A stretch of DNA of 64,000 bases from contig NW_004624795.1 of the NCBI RefSeq assembly GCF_000247695.1, positions 11,838,362-11,902,361 on the forward strand, given 5' to 3'. This stretch comes from Heterocephalus glaber. Taxonomy: Eukaryota > Chordata > Mammalia > Rodentia > Bathyergidae. How positions within the stretch are numbered: position 1 is the first letter of the stretch; every line of letters begins with the position of its first letter. Under the pieces are notes generated by a model. It worked only from the letters and a program-made list of their open reading frames with translations. It did not search any database and was not told the DNA's origin. Below are positions 12,677 to 23,900 of the stretch, in pieces. A program made the translations under genes and the position numbers.

Positions 12677-12764
12677 TTTTTTTTTTCTTGAAGTGCTAGG
12701 GATAGAGCCCAACTCTCCCACATGCTAGGCAAGCTGCTCTACTACTGAGCTACATCCTCAACCC
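12677..12764 (-). mobile_element. Older ID-type SINE
   Basis: Poly(T) followed by GTGCTAGGGATAGAGCCCAA and TACTGAGCTACATCCTCAAC. More diverged than the other ID copies, with GCTAGGCAAGC instead of the young anticodon region. Confidence 0.8.
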
Positions 12765-12839
12765 TCTTACCAACTCTCCAGCCACTCAACTGAGATGGAG
12801 AAATAAAACTCAGCATCTTCTTGGTAGTCACCTTTGGTT

Positions 12840-13025
12840 CATTTAAACCTCACTACTAGTAACACTACCTGAGTGTCTAAGGGATTTCCAAGGCCCTGGC
12901 ATTGAGCACTTGATGCATTCAATAAAATACATCATGTAATCTTCACCATCCAGAAGGCCAAAGAAGGAAAACAAGGGTCATCTCAAAGAACTCCCAGCTT
13001 CACTCAGAGTCAGATGCTCTGAAGG
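12840..13025 (-). repeat. MIR fragment
   Basis: CATGTAATCTTCACCATCCA, then CACTCAGAGTCAGATGCTCT, follow the reversed MIR order. Confidence 0.5.
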
Positions 13026-13029
13026 ACAG

Positions 13030-13130
13030 GGCTCAGAGCAGGGTGATCTGGTGCAAGTCGCTTGGGCTCTGTAGGCCTTGGTTTTCCCATCTGCAAAGTG
13101 GAGCTATTAACAGTAGTATGATCACTTTTT
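13030..13130 (+). repeat. MIR fragment
   Basis: GGTGCAAGTCGCTTGGGCTC, then TTTTCCCATCTGCAAAGTGG and GAGCTATTAACAGTAGTA, match the MIR central core. Confidence 0.7.
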
Positions 13131-13496
13131 TTAACCAAGTTGGCATGCTTTCCATTAACATTTCCAATTCCCAATCAGTTATTTGTCCATTCAATAAATG
13201 TTATTGGGCACTTACAGTTTACGTTATCGTCGCCACATAGACTTTTAACCAGGGCCTTTTAAATTAGTTAGTGGGCATTGTACGTCATTACCGTGCCTTT
13301 AACAAGCACCGCATTATACCACTGTTTTGCAGAAGCTACCTGATGTGTCTTTTACCATTCACAAAGCCCTCATATGTAGACTTACATGTGCTCCTTACAA
13401 CAACCTAGCAGAGAAAAGAAAAACAAACATGATACACTATAATGGTTGATTATAATTATTATTTTCCCATTTTACCTACAACTAAAATGGGGCCTA

Positions 13497-13540
13497 GGCA
13501 TTTTAAGTGAATGCCTTCACTTAAGGCATTTAAGTGAATT
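13497..13540. promoter_or_regulatory. Cluster of NKX2-like TTAAGTG motifs in a hairpin
   Basis: TTAAGTGAA and TTCACTTAA form a perfect 9-bp inverted repeat with a TGCC loop (13503-13524). A third TTAAGTG follows at 13530-13536. Function not shown. Confidence 0.35.
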
Positions 13541-13699
13541 TCAGGCTAGAGGCAGAATTCAGACTCTGATCTTGTGATGTGTGTCCTGAATCCTTCCCAG
13601 TACAACACACAATATAAGGTGGACAGTGCCCTCCAGGATCTGCTGCCCAATAAACAGGGGGGTAAGAGGACATCATCTCAAAGAGGCAAGGTCATGTGC

Positions 13700-13945
13700 T
13701 GATTAAGCCCACAGACCCTTGGCCAGGCAGCCCAGGTTCTAAATTTTGCCTCTGCCACTTGCTAGCTGGGTCACCTTGCGCAAATGGCTTAACCTCTTGG
13801 TGCCTCTGCTTCCGTGTGAGTCACAGGGGATAACAATAGTGCCTACCTCAGAAGATTGGTGGGAAGACTGGAGATTAATACATACACAGCTCTTTGGACA
13901 CTGTCTTGACTTAATAAATGCCATCTGATCATCAATTACTTTAGC
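13700..13945 (+). repeat. Well-preserved MIR
   Basis: TTGCCTCTGCCACTTGCTAG, GGGTCACCTTGCGCAAATGG and GTGCCTACCTCAGAAGATTG follow the MIR consensus order almost end to end. Confidence 0.9.
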
Positions 13946-14044
13946 ACTATCCCAGGAACACCTGAAACAAACAGATGCTATGACGGGAAGGACAGAAGGG
14001 TGCAAAGATCCCCAGCTGGGAATCCAGGAGGAAGAAAATTAACT

Positions 14045-14160
14045 GAGTCAGGAGAGGTGGCCAGCTGCAATTCTGGCACTTAGCTCTCCATGCAGCTTTG
14101 AACAGATAATCACCCTCTTTCTTTGGCTTTCCCATCTGTCAGGGGAGAGAGTAGAGCCAG
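14045..14160 (+). repeat. MIR fragment
   Basis: GCAATTCTGGCACTTAGCTC followed by TTTGGCTTTCCCATCTGTCA matches the MIR core. Confidence 0.65.
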
Positions 14161-14164
14161 ATTG

Positions 14165-15190
14165 GACAGAGAGGCTTAGCAAAGACCCCTGACCCAGAAC
14201 CAGACACCCAACCATGTCTCTTGTGCTAAAACCAACTGGTGAAGATAACCAGTTAGTTTCACTTAGGACCAGGCTGACCAGCCCAGCCCAGTTCTCACAC
14301 TGACAATTCTACATCCCGGGAACACAGTGGAAGAAACACCAGGATGGTTTTCACCCTAATTAAGGCAGTCTCTTTAAAATGCTATATAATGCATCATTTT
14401 CCAAACTTGGTCACTTCTGTTATCACCTTCATACATTTTCCCACAGCTGTGTAAAATTACTTGAATGCCTGTATTTCAAAAGAATAGTTTATGTCATTAC
14501 TACCACAACCAGGGTAAGCCAGGTCAGCTGAGCTGACAAGTAACCCCATAAAACAGAGAGCTGGAATATACACTGGATGGCACTATAACTGCAGGCACAA
14601 ACCAGCATTGCTTGCCATAAAGAGAAAGAAAACTAAAAATCGAGGAAGATAAAGCAGTTGTCACTAGATAGTGGTATTGGCTGAGGATCTGCCTGGCCTG
14701 AGAATCCTGCGCATTCTTTGTTAAAAGAGAGACTATTAGGCCTTAAAAACATCAGCAATTTCTTCTTTCTGTAGCAGTAGATGTAATTTAATATCTTGTC
14801 TGTCTACAGTTTAGAATAATCAGCTACCATCAGCAGCAGGGCATGTCCATTAAGACTGAATCCAGGGAGTGTAAACGGGAGAGGGCAAGACCAGGCTGTG
14901 GATTTAAATTCTCAGACCTTAACGAGGTGTCTTTTTTTCCAACAGAGCTCTGACCATGGGTTAGGACCAAATCAGACCACCAGATCCAACCTCCCTCCTC
15001 CCACCTGGCTTTCCCTCAAAGCCTGCTTCCCTCAAAGGCTCTACTTCAATGGGCCAAGAGTCAGAGGGAAGCATCCGAGACAGGTCCTGTTCCAATGGGA
15101 TCAGGTGGGAAGTTCAGCAAAGCAGCACCAAAGGACTTGTGACTTTTCTACCACAGCAAGGTTCCTCCAGCTCCCCAAACCAGGCCAAGA
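14165..15190. other. Unassigned noncoding stretch
   Basis: No recognisable repeat or coding frame seen over about 1 kb. Confidence 0.4.
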
Positions 15191-15192
15191 GT

Positions 15193-15453
15193 GACTATGG
15201 GCACTCGCTGTGTGGCTGAGATCTCAAGGACCTATGTCACTATTGCTTCCAAACACATAAAAGTACGAAAAATGGTTTGCCACCTAGGCTTGGTTACCCG
15301 GACAAATGGATGACCAGAGCCCAAGTCAGCTGTCTGTGGTCTCCCCTTATCCTACCATCTATTTCCATGAATGTATTTGCTCTTTCTGCCCCAGGGCTGG
15401 CCTGCTGGCCTGCTCAAGCTGTCTCATCCACTCTTTGGCTTAAAGTACCTTCT
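15193..15453 (+). repeat. Copy A of a local duplication
   Basis: From TGTGGCTGAGATCTCAAGGA to TTAAAGTACCTTCT it matches 16796-17056 over its whole length, including AAAAATGGTTTGCCACCTA in both. Confidence 0.8.
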
Positions 15454-15559
15454 ATGCACCAGTGACTCCCAATTTACACCACCATAAACCCCACCGTCAA
15501 ATCCCGCACTTGGACATCCCACCAGGACCTCAGGCTTAGAACATCCACACCGAACATAT

Positions 15560-16410
15560 GCTGTGCCCCAAACCCACTTCCCATCCACTCACTTGTCCAA
15601 ACCCAAAACCTTCAAGACCTCACTGACTCCTCTTTCTCCTTCGTCCCCACGTACAGTCCTATCTGTCTTACACTTAAATGTGTACAGAATCCATCCCCCT
15701 TCCCCACCCTTGCCTTTCCACCCTTCTCAGACCCTCTTGTCTGTCTGTCCCCAGCCTTTAGCAAGGTTCCTAAATGATCTCTCACAACCAGCTTCGCTCC
15801 TCTCTGATCCTCTCCAGTCCACACTGCAGTACCCTTAAGTGCTGTGTTTTTTCCTATTAATCTTGTTACTTTATTTCCCTCGCGTGAAGTCCTCCAGCTG
15901 CATCCTATTACCTGGTAGCGCCTCCTCCGCTCTTTAGCTAATTCCCAAAGCTCCAGGTGACCCATCCCTCTCACCCCTGCAAGCTCACCTCTATTCTCTC
16001 TCCTAGTCCTGTTCTCTCTCCCTTCCCACCCTGCAGGGCTTCCTCGTTTTCCTCAACCTTCCATGCTCTTAGCGTCAAAGTCTTGCCCAAGGCTGAGATA
16101 GGCTTGCTCTTCTCTTGTCCCAGTTTAGCTCCTGCTCATTCCTTGCCTCTCAGATTAGACAGCACCCTCTGGGAAGCCTCCCCTGACCCCCAAACCAAGA
16201 CAGGGTCCCCTCACCCCCATAGATATCCGCATTGCACCTTGGGCCTGCTGCCTCTCTGCTTCCGAACACTCAGCCAAAGAGTGAGTCTTTCCCCTCAGCC
16301 ATTGCCCTCAGGCTGCACCCTGCATGGAGACAGGGACCCACCAATATCCCTACACCTAGTAGGGTGCCCAAGGGTCTAGCAAGCACCCCACAAACACTGG
16401 GAGACTGAGT
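15560..16410 (+). repeat. L2-derived segment
   Basis: CT-rich, with phrases such as CTCTGGGAAGCCTCCCCTGA and CCCTACACCTAGTAGGGTGC, the usual L2 3' order. May be more than one L2 copy. Confidence 0.55.
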
Positions 16411-16795
16411 GATAATGAGGAGAATCACTCTCAAGCTGTCAGGGTCCCCACCCACAAGGAGATTCACATCCTCCCTCCCTGTCTGCCTTCTGAAGAAAAC
16501 TCAATAGCATGCGTCCTGGCCACAGAGAATGTGGTATCTGGTGACACTACTGGGAACACTGACAAAAATGTGGCCATAGTGGGTTCACCAGCTCTCAGGA
16601 AGGAATTGGTATCGGTCATGGGGCATCACACACACAGGAAGAGCATGAGCCGGTGCAGCAGGCGCAGGATGGCCTTGGTCTTGGGTTTCTCTTCCTAGGG
16701 TATTTATATCCATCCGGAGAGGCTGGCTGGCTCCGTGAATTGTAAGTATGTGTCCACCCAAGGCAGCCATGCCCTGGTGTATCAGATACCAGGAC

Positions 16796-17056
16796 TTATA
16801 TGGGCACCGCTGCTCCTCTCTGATCCTGTGGCTGAAATCTCAAGGGCCCGTGTCACTACTATTGCTTCCCAAAACATAAAAGTGCAAAAAATGGTTTGCC
16901 ACCTAAGCTTGGCTACGCGGACAAATGGGTAATGAGAGCCCGGGCCCACTGTCTATGGTCTGCCCTTTATCCACTCACATATTTACTCTCCACGCCAGGG
17001 CTGGCCTGGTCTCCCAACCAAGCCATCTAATCTACTCCATCGCTTGAAATACCTTC
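16796..17056 (+). repeat. Copy B of a local duplication
   Basis: Same orientation as copy A, about 1.6 kb downstream. Shares the GACAAATGG, GTCTATGGTCT and CCAGGGCTGGCCTG blocks with scattered substitutions and a short insertion at its left end. Confidence 0.8.
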
Positions 17057-17289
17057 TTGACATGTTCCTAATAAGTGCCATCAAGCGAGGGGCTGAGAGG
17101 GAACACTCAGGGTTTGCCTTCCTTCATCTTCCCAAAAGGTTCAAGGTAGTTGGTTTGGTGTGCCATTTGTTTTTCATGGAGTGATTACTTTTCAGATGAA
17201 AAAGAAGGCAGGTACTTGATGAACTGTGTAGGGACAAATGGAAGCGGCAGCAGAGAGTGCATCCTCTGTGCCTGGTGTCTCACCATGAG

Positions 17290-17497
17290 AACCAATCACA
17301 CTTAGTAGGTCCTTGTGCCAAGCACCCTTCAAAGCAAACACATCTGCTCATTTCCTCCTCGTGACCACTCTGTAAGTCGGGCTGCTATTATCCCCAGTAG
17401 GCAAATGAAGAAACTGAGGGGGCCGGGGATTTAGCTCAGTGGTTTCACCACCTGCTGCACAAACGCAAGGACCCAAGTTTGATCCCCGGTACCAAAA

Positions 17498-17534
<37 letters not shown>

Positions 17535-17650
17535 GCTCTGTTTAAAAAGAAAAAGGAAACTGAGGCACAGAAAGATTATGTGGCTGGCTCAGGCCGTGAA
17601 CAGCAGAGCTGGGATCTGAACTCCGGCAGCCTCCCTCCTGAGGAGCTGAA
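17290..17650 (-). repeat. MIR split by an ID SINE
   Basis: GTGACCACTCTGTAAGTCGG and TATTATCCCCAGTAGGCAAA precede the ID insert. GGAAACTGAGGCACAG and CAGAGCTGGGATCTGAAC follow it, completing a reversed MIR. Confidence 0.85.
17419..17532 (+). mobile_element. ID SINE with (AAAT)n tail
   Basis: Full ID body, then about nine AAAT units. GAAACTGAGG on both sides fits a target duplication inside the MIR. Confidence 0.92.
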
Positions 17651-18129
17651 CCCTATGAGCATCCTTTCCACCCAAATCAAAGCCAAACCTGATACTGTTC
17701 CTTTCTGACTTGGGGGCTACAGAGTGGCTGCAGCACCAGCCCTGGCTTCAGGGAGTTTGTATCTTTGCAGGGAGCTCAAACAAGAGCACACGAGGTTCAC
17801 ACTACTAACAAGGGACCAGGCCCTGAACCAGTTGATAGGGATCCAAAGAAGAATGAGACGGCATCCAGCCTTTCAAGAGCTCCTTGTTCCAAGGGAGGCT
17901 GAAATACAGGTTCAGAGAAAGGAATGGAAAGGGGAGCCACCAGGCAGTTGGGAGCCTTCGGTCCCTGAAAAAGGAACCAGAGAAGGGCCCATGCAAGAGG
18001 AAGAAAGGAGGCGGGAGGCCAGCCCCAGTGCATCCATCTGCCCAGGTGACAGGCAGGTAGCTCTGATCTTGTGCAGTCGATCTCCAGGTCCTGAAGTCTT
18101 CTCCATCTTTGGAGTTGGCTCCTGACAAA

Positions 18130-18640
18130 AGTATAGCTAAGCATTGAAACGGAAATCACACCAAAGAGCCACCAGAAAGTGAACACAGAGAAAGAGAGGT
18201 AAATTATGGGAGATTTTTTTTCCCCCTCCCAATGTCTCCTCAGTAGATCCTGCAGCTCTGTCTCGGGGGAGCAGTTGATTCTCCAGAAAATATGACACTT
18301 TATTTCCTGCCCTTGTTTGTTAACACACCCCATTACCACCCATCTCAGTTTCATGGAACTGCCAGCCGGCATTAACGCCCTCCTCCTCGCCGAGGCAGAA
18401 AATAGAAAAGGAAGAATTCAGCAGATTTTCCCCCGTGGCACCCTCGGCGGCACCAAGATAACCAGAGCAGAAACCACAATTGGATCCTTATTCCTGCAGT
18501 CCAAGGAATGCGAAGGACGGGACGGTTTAACCACCTTCTGCATTTCCCTGCAAAGAGTCGGCCTGTTATTTCGGTTGTCTGGGCTCCCTTCTCTGCTACG
18601 GAGAAAGATACATTAATTAATTTTTTTTTCCCAATGTCAG
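18130..18640. promoter_or_regulatory. Candidate conserved noncoding element
   Basis: About 500 bp of repeat-free sequence with a homeodomain-type CATTAATTAAT block near 18,610 and increasing CpG content toward 18,700. Regulatory role inferred only. Confidence 0.3.
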
Positions 18641-18693
18641 GCAGGAGATGCTGCAGACTGTCCCAGCCAGCTGTGGGCGCCCGGGGCGATCAG
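18641..18693 (+). other. Exon-like 53-bp segment with splice consensus at both ends
   Basis: TTTTTCCCAATGTCAG precedes it (acceptor) and CAG|GTAAGC ends it (donor). Surrounding DNA is CpG-rich. Could be a noncoding RNA exon or chance. Confidence 0.35.
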
Positions 18694-19045
18694 GTAAGCC
18701 GCCCGCGGGTGCCTGCGGCGGGGACACACTGACCCCTAGTGACAGGCCGTGTCCTCGCAGCCGTCGCTACAGGCGGTCGCGATTCCAGCAACTCGCTCCA
18801 GCCACAAGACAGCTCTGTGCGGACGGGCGAGGGCGTGGCTGGAACTGGGTCTCCACCGCCGGCTCCCGCACACGCGCGCGTGCGCACAGCGTGCCCTCTT
18901 TCCCTTCCAGAAACGCGATTTCTCCTCTTCTGCAGCCAACAACGTTGGGCGGTGCGCCCCTGGGTACAACTTAGGCTGACTCAGTGTCCGAGCGTGACAC
19001 AGGGCTGAGGCAAGGGAGGGAGCTGGCGTTGGTGGAGATTCCCAG
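18694..19045. other. CpG-rich unique stretch
   Basis: Many CG dinucleotides between 18,680 and 18,960, including an alternating CGCGCG run near 18,873. No ORF of recognised family. Confidence 0.4.
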
Positions 19046-19049
19046 TGGC

Positions 19050-19365
19050 AGGCACTGTGCACACAGGTATCCCACCCACAGTATCCTACAGTCGTCCCAG
19101 AGTACCGATTTGGAAACTGAGGCTCCGGCTGTCCAATGGCTTCCCTGGTCACCAAGCTAATGGTTTTTTATTGGCTTTAGGAAACAAATCATCTGCCAGG
19201 CATTCCTCTAGCTCTTCGCCTGTGTAAAATAACCTGTGTTCACAGCCCTGTGTGATGAAAACTACTATTCCCTCCACCTCACAGGTGAGCACACCGAAGC
19301 ACGGGGAGCTTTAGTAACCAGTGAGCTGAGCCGGGAGCCAGCACTGACCCCGACAGCCGATCAGA
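19050..19365 (-). repeat. MIR fragments
   Basis: GATTTGGAAACTGAGGCTCC, and again CACAGCCCTGTGTGATG with CTACTATTCCCTCCACCTCA, are reversed MIR segments; probably two pieces. Confidence 0.6.
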
Positions 19366-19369
19366 GGGC

Positions 19370-19925
19370 TCCTGTCCGCCTTGGATATGCGCAAAGAGGA
19401 CGGGCTGAGGACCCAAGGCCTTCCCAGGAACCTCCTGATTCCTAAGGAGGAAGGGGTGCGCAGTGTGGGAGGGGGCAGGAATTCCAGCTGGCACAAAAGG
19501 AAGAAACCTGGTGGAGGAAGAGGTCTGTGAGCTCCCTGAAGGTACCGGCTGTGCGTTCCCCTCCGGCACCTTGAGGCCTGGCCAGGGGGGCAGCGTGAAC
19601 ACTCGGGTCCTGTTCTCCACAACCACCCTGGGCACAGGGATTTCCAGTCATGGCCACACTGCACATCCATTCTTTTGCTCAAGACTGATGTGGACAATAC
19701 CATCTAAAGTAAGCTGGTTCACCTGCGTTTCATGGCGGCCCCAGGAAGAAGCTGTAGCCCCACCCCACCCCAACCCCCCACCGTACCAAGAGAAAACCGA
19801 GGCCTTTCCCAAATGGAAAGCTTGGTCACTATTCTCAAGTTTCCTAACTAATGAGCAGACACAAGCACACCCCAGCTTCCTGACTCCAAAGCTGCTGCTT
19901 CCCACACTGTCACCATCTGCCAGAA
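19370..19925. other. Unassigned GC-rich stretch
   Basis: Long open frames occur on both strands (19463-20146 plus, 19311-19703 minus) but none resembles a protein family. Confidence 0.4.
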
Positions 19926-19929
19926 CCCC

Positions 19930-20260
19930 CACTCCGGGAAAGCCCAGCCGCCCAGGCCTCGCCTCCTCTTGGCAGCTCCCTGAGCTGGCCAGGCTCCATC
20001 CTCCTGCACACTATGCCCGGCCGTCCCCAGCCTGGCGTGCCCTTCCTGTGCATGGATCTTCACGCGGTGGCTCTTCCTGTCATTTGGTGCCAGCTCAAGT
20101 GTCACCTCCTCCGAAAAGCCTTCCTTGTCCACCCAACCTAAAATAGCCTTCCAGTTAGTTGGTTGCATCACCGTTTTATTTACTTCCCAGCAGTTACTAA
20201 TCTCTGGTAGTTTCTTGTTCAGTTCCTATAGTTAGTCTCAACTCCTGTGCTATAAGGACT
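19930..20260 (+). repeat. L2 fragment
   Basis: GCTCAAGTGTCACCTCCTCC followed by AAAAGCCTTCCTTGTCCACC is the typical L2 3' sequence. Confidence 0.8.
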
Positions 20261-20299
20261 CTCAGTTACACAGCACAAACCTACCGCCTGCCCCACAGA

Positions 20300-20445
20300 C
20301 TTCCTAATGCTTCACCCACAGTGAGCTGTAACCCTCACGACCACCTTTTATCCGGGTTCTATCATTATCGCCACTGTAGAGAAGAAGAAACTGAGGCAGG
20401 GAAGGTTCAGCCTTTTGTCCAAGATTCCACCCCAATAAGCAATGC
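20300..20445 (-). repeat. MIR fragment
   Basis: AGAAGAAACTGAGGCAGGGA with TATCATTATCGCCACTG upstream is reversed MIR. Confidence 0.65.
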
Positions 20446-20627
20446 TGTAGTTGCTACAAAACAACAGCCAAAATTTCAAGGGGCAAAAGACTTAAATAGG
20501 CATCACTCCAAAAATGACATGAAAATGGCCAATAAGTACATGAAAAGATGCTTGACATTATTAGTAAGGGAAATGCAAATCTAATCCTCCTTCACTTCCA
20601 CTATGATGGGCTTGGTTTTTTGTTTTC

Positions 20628-20722
20628 GTTTTTTTTTTGTTTTTTTTTTTGTACCGGGGATCAAACTCAGGATCTTGTGCTTGCAAGGCAGGCGCCGGAA
20701 CCACTGAGCTAAATCAGAGCCC
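20628..20722 (-). mobile_element. ID SINE
   Basis: T-rich lead-in, GTACCGGGGATCAAACTCAG to CACTGAGCTAAATCAGAGCC. Confidence 0.92.
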
Positions 20723-20838
20723 TGGGATTGATTTTTTTAAAGTAGAAAATAACAAGTGTTACCAAGGACCTGGAAAAATCATAATGCTATGTGTTGTTGG
20801 TGGGAAAATAGTTTGGTCACTCCTCAAAACGTTAGATA

Positions 20839-21015
20839 AAGCCAGGCATGGTGGTGCACACCAATAAGCCAGCACTCTGGGAGGCTGAGGCAGGATCACA
20901 TGTTCGAGTCCAGCCTGAGAAACTTAGCAAGATCCTATCTCAAAATAAAAAAGGGCTGAGGGTAAAGCTCAGCACAAAGGCCCTGGGTTCAATCTCCAGT
21001 TACACAAAAAGAAAA
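20839..21015 (+). mobile_element. B1-ID composite SINE
   Basis: B1 part GCCAGGCATGGTGGTGCACA to ATCCTATCTCAAAATAAA, fused to an ID-like part GGGCTGAGGGTAAAGCTCAG ending GTTCAATCTCCAGTTAC. Confidence 0.9.
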
Positions 21016-21301
21016 AAGAATACAAAGTTAGATGTAGAATTGCCATTTGATCCAGCAATTCTATTCCTAGTGACCCAAGGAAATGAACACAGCTACTCAA
21101 ATAAAAACGTGTACCTGAATGTTCACAGCAACACTACCCACAAGAGCTGAAAGCTGAAAGCCATCCAAATGCCCATCAACAGATGCACACATAAACAGAG
21201 CAAAGTATAGCCACACAATGGAATGCTATGCAGCCATAAAAAGAAATTCAATACGGATACATGTTTTTTTAAAAATATTGATATCCTTAAAAATATATGC
21301 T

Positions 21302-21377
21302 GGGCCAGGGATGTAGCTCAGTGGTGCCGCCACCTGTCTCGAAAGCGCAAGGTCTAGGGTTCGATCCCCAGTACCAA
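21302..21377 (+). mobile_element. ID SINE
   Basis: GGGCCAGGGATGTAGCTCAG to GTTCGATCCCCAGTACC. Confidence 0.93.
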
Positions 21378-21388
21378 ACACACACACA

Positions 21389-21419
<31 letters not shown>
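21378..21419 (+). repeat. (CA)n microsatellite on an ID tail
   Basis: CA repeat with one CAGA interruption, immediately after the ID element. Confidence 0.95.
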
Positions 21420-21421
<2 letters not shown>

Positions 21422-21659
21422 TGCACAGTTCACTTTATGTGAAATATTCGCAATAGGTCAATCCACAGAGATAGAAAGCAGATTGGTGTGACTAGGGGCT
21501 GGGGTGGGGGTAGGGATGACTGCTTGTGGGTACCGGGCCTCATTTGGAGGTGATGAAATGTTCAGAACTAGATAGTAGCATTGTAGATATACTAAACACC
21601 ACTTAATTCTGTATTTGAAAATGGTGAGTTTTACGTCACAGAAATTTTATCACTTAAAA

Positions 21660-23255
21660 GGGGAGGGGGGCTTTGTCTTTCTTGTTCATTTCCCCATCCC
21701 CAGGTCTGAGTAAAGGGGACAAGGGTCCAACTCCCCAGGACCCCATCCTTGCCAGGTCTCGGGCTCAGCTTCTTCTTCCCAGAATTCTGGGCCAATGGTT
21801 CCCAAACTGCAGGTGCCCCAGACTCAGGGAGGGCTTGTGAGTCACTGAGCTGGGGTGCCAGCCCAGAGCTGCCTGATATGGGGCCTGGAGCATGCAGGTC
21901 TAGCACTGCTCAAGGCCCTGGGGCCACCTGAGGCTACAGTCAGTCATATGCTCTCCACCAAGCCACAAGGGAAGAGGAGCATTTGGACAGGAAAGGGCAG
22001 AGGAAAGGCAGGGATGGCAGCTGGGGGCTGAGCCACAGGAAAATGGAACCACGCAGAATATAAGTGGTCAGATTTATCAATTGAGAAACCTGTGAAGCGA
22101 GGCTTGGTGCTCTGCCAGGAGAGTCTTCAGGTGTGGAGGAAGGGCCCTGGGCTCTGTGGGGCGGCCTGGCTCCCCGTAGAGCTAAACCCACACCCTGACT
22201 TGGAGTGAAGGCTCCTGCCTCCACTCCCATCCACTCCCCAGTATCCTCGGGGTAACACCCAGATTCTTTACTTGGTCCCCCTAGAACTGGCCCCTGCCTG
22301 TCTCCATTTCTGGCCAGATTGGCCATGGTGAGGCTGCCTTGACCTTCGGAAGCTCCTGGAAAAAACCAGCTCCTTCCCCACCTCCAGACCTCTGCATTCA
22401 CTGCAGCCTCGACCTGCGACCGCTCCAACTCCCCAGCCCTTCACCCCCAGCCCATCTCCCACCCACCCTGCTGGGTCAAGCTAACTGCTCCCTCGGGGAC
22501 GTCGGCCTGACAGGCACACAAGTCGGGGTGTGTTGACAGCCCACGTGCGTAGGGTATGTTCATGGTCCCCACCTTCAAGACACCTGTCACATGGGAGTGC
22601 ATCTGTCCATGATGGGCCCTCCTTCCAGAAGAAGCCCACCAGGTCAGGCCTGGTCTGTTGTGTTCACAGAGTCCCCAGCATCTGCCCTGACACCTGAAGC
22701 TCAGGAAATGAAACAAATGAATCAGATCCAGAAACCAAGGGCAAAGCACGCCAGCATCTGGCATCGAGACACCGGCCCTGGCAGAGCTGCAGGGCAAGGG
22801 TGAGCAGAGAAGTCCAGAGAGGCTACAAATGGACACCAGCACATAGACTCGGTCTGGGCCAGAAAGGCCTTTCCTCTTTCTTTTTCACCTGGCCCGCTGT
22901 GCTTTCCTTTCCTGCCCCAGCTTCAAGCGGCTCCTCCTGCTTCAAGGCTCCCTCTGAGAGTTAGGCACTCACTCTGTGTGATCAGGGAAACTGGTCTCAA
23001 TTCAAGGCCGGGGTGGGACAGGCAAGACAGGGAGAGAATTCGAAATTGGGCAAATAGAAATTCACTGGGGCCACCCATATGCCTGGCACTGGGCTAGGTG
23101 TGGAGATAAAATACACAGAGACTGAGTGTGTGGCCAGGCTGCCACTCCAGCAGGGGAAAGCCTGCTGACCAGCTCCTGCGTGCCAGCGCTTTCCGTGGGC
23201 CTTGGGGAAGAAACACAATATGGGACTCATGCACGTGCATTCTGGGTCAAGTCAC
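21660..23255. other. Unassigned noncoding stretch
   Basis: GC-moderate, no young repeats. A short L2-like phrase (TATGCCTGGCACTGGGCTAG) sits at 23,079. No coding frame recognised. Confidence 0.4.
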
Positions 23256-23259
23256 CTTC

Positions 23260-23410
23260 TAACTTGAATACTTTATGACGCCGGACACCGTTAACCTCAA
23301 AGAGCCACCTCTGTAAAATGAGACTAATAATTGTATGCACCTTGCATCATGAGTGTGAAAATTAAATGAGTTAATACAGTGAAGGCATTCAGCAAGGGAC
23401 CTAGTACTGT
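23260..23410 (+). repeat. MIR fragment
   Basis: CTGTAAAATGAGACTAATAA, then AAAATTAAATGAGTTAATAC, is the MIR 3' part. Confidence 0.85.
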
Positions 23411-23427
23411 TTTGTGTGTGTGTGTCT

Positions 23428-23856
23428 GCACAGATTTTTTTAATTTTACTGGTGCATTTTAGATATATAATAACATTCATCATAGGGAATTTGTACCTGT
23501 ACATGATATATCTTGCTTCTTCTTTTCTTCCCGTTCCCCTCGCTTCAGCTCCCTCCCCTCTTTATCTACACAGGCCTTGTTTCCATTTTTCCCCCTCCCA
23601 TTCTTTTTTTCCTTCTTTCCTTTGCCCCTCCCCTCTCCCTTACTCCTCCTCATTTGAACATTTTCTTCCCATTTCCCAGTATCTATTATACATCTTGGTC
23701 CTGAGTTACACTTTCGATTTCTCATAGCAGAGAAACCATTCGATATTTACACGTGTGTGTCGAATTTATTTCACTTTATGGTCTCGAGGTGCGTCCATTT
23801 AGCTAGAAATGTCTCAAGCTTATCCTTCTTTATGGCAGAGTAGTGTTCTATTGTAT

Positions 23857-23858
<2 letters not shown>
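23428..23858 (-). mobile_element. L1 3' end (5'-truncated)
   Basis: On the minus strand it runs from a GATAAGCTTGAGACATTTCT phrase through a purine-rich tract to ATTATATATCTAAAATGC. It matches the 3' end of the plus-strand L1 at 59,290-59,820, so both belong to one young family. Confidence 0.85.

Positions 23859-23898
<40 letters not shown>
23859..23898 (+). repeat. (CA)n microsatellite
   Basis: Uninterrupted CA units between the L1 end and an ID SINE. Confidence 0.97.

Positions 23899-23899
<1 letters not shown>

Positions 23900-23900
<1 letters not shown>

Larger units (their letters stand above)
20455..21660 (+). mobile_element. Old L1 3' portion, interrupted by three SINEs
   Basis: AATTGCCATTTGATCCAGCA, AAATGCCCATCAACAGATGC and ACACAATGGAATGCTATGCA are the end of ORF2 and 3' region of L1. 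A long 3' UTR follows to about 21,660. Confidence 0.85.

Noticed and set aside
17797..18372. 191-residue open frame on the minus strand
   Set aside because: Composition looks random, no homolog motif recognised, overlaps other open frames on the opposite strand.
19463..20146. 227-residue open frame on the plus strand
   Set aside because: GC-rich DNA overlapping an L2 remnant, open frames on both strands, no family motif, low-complexity Pro/Ser content.
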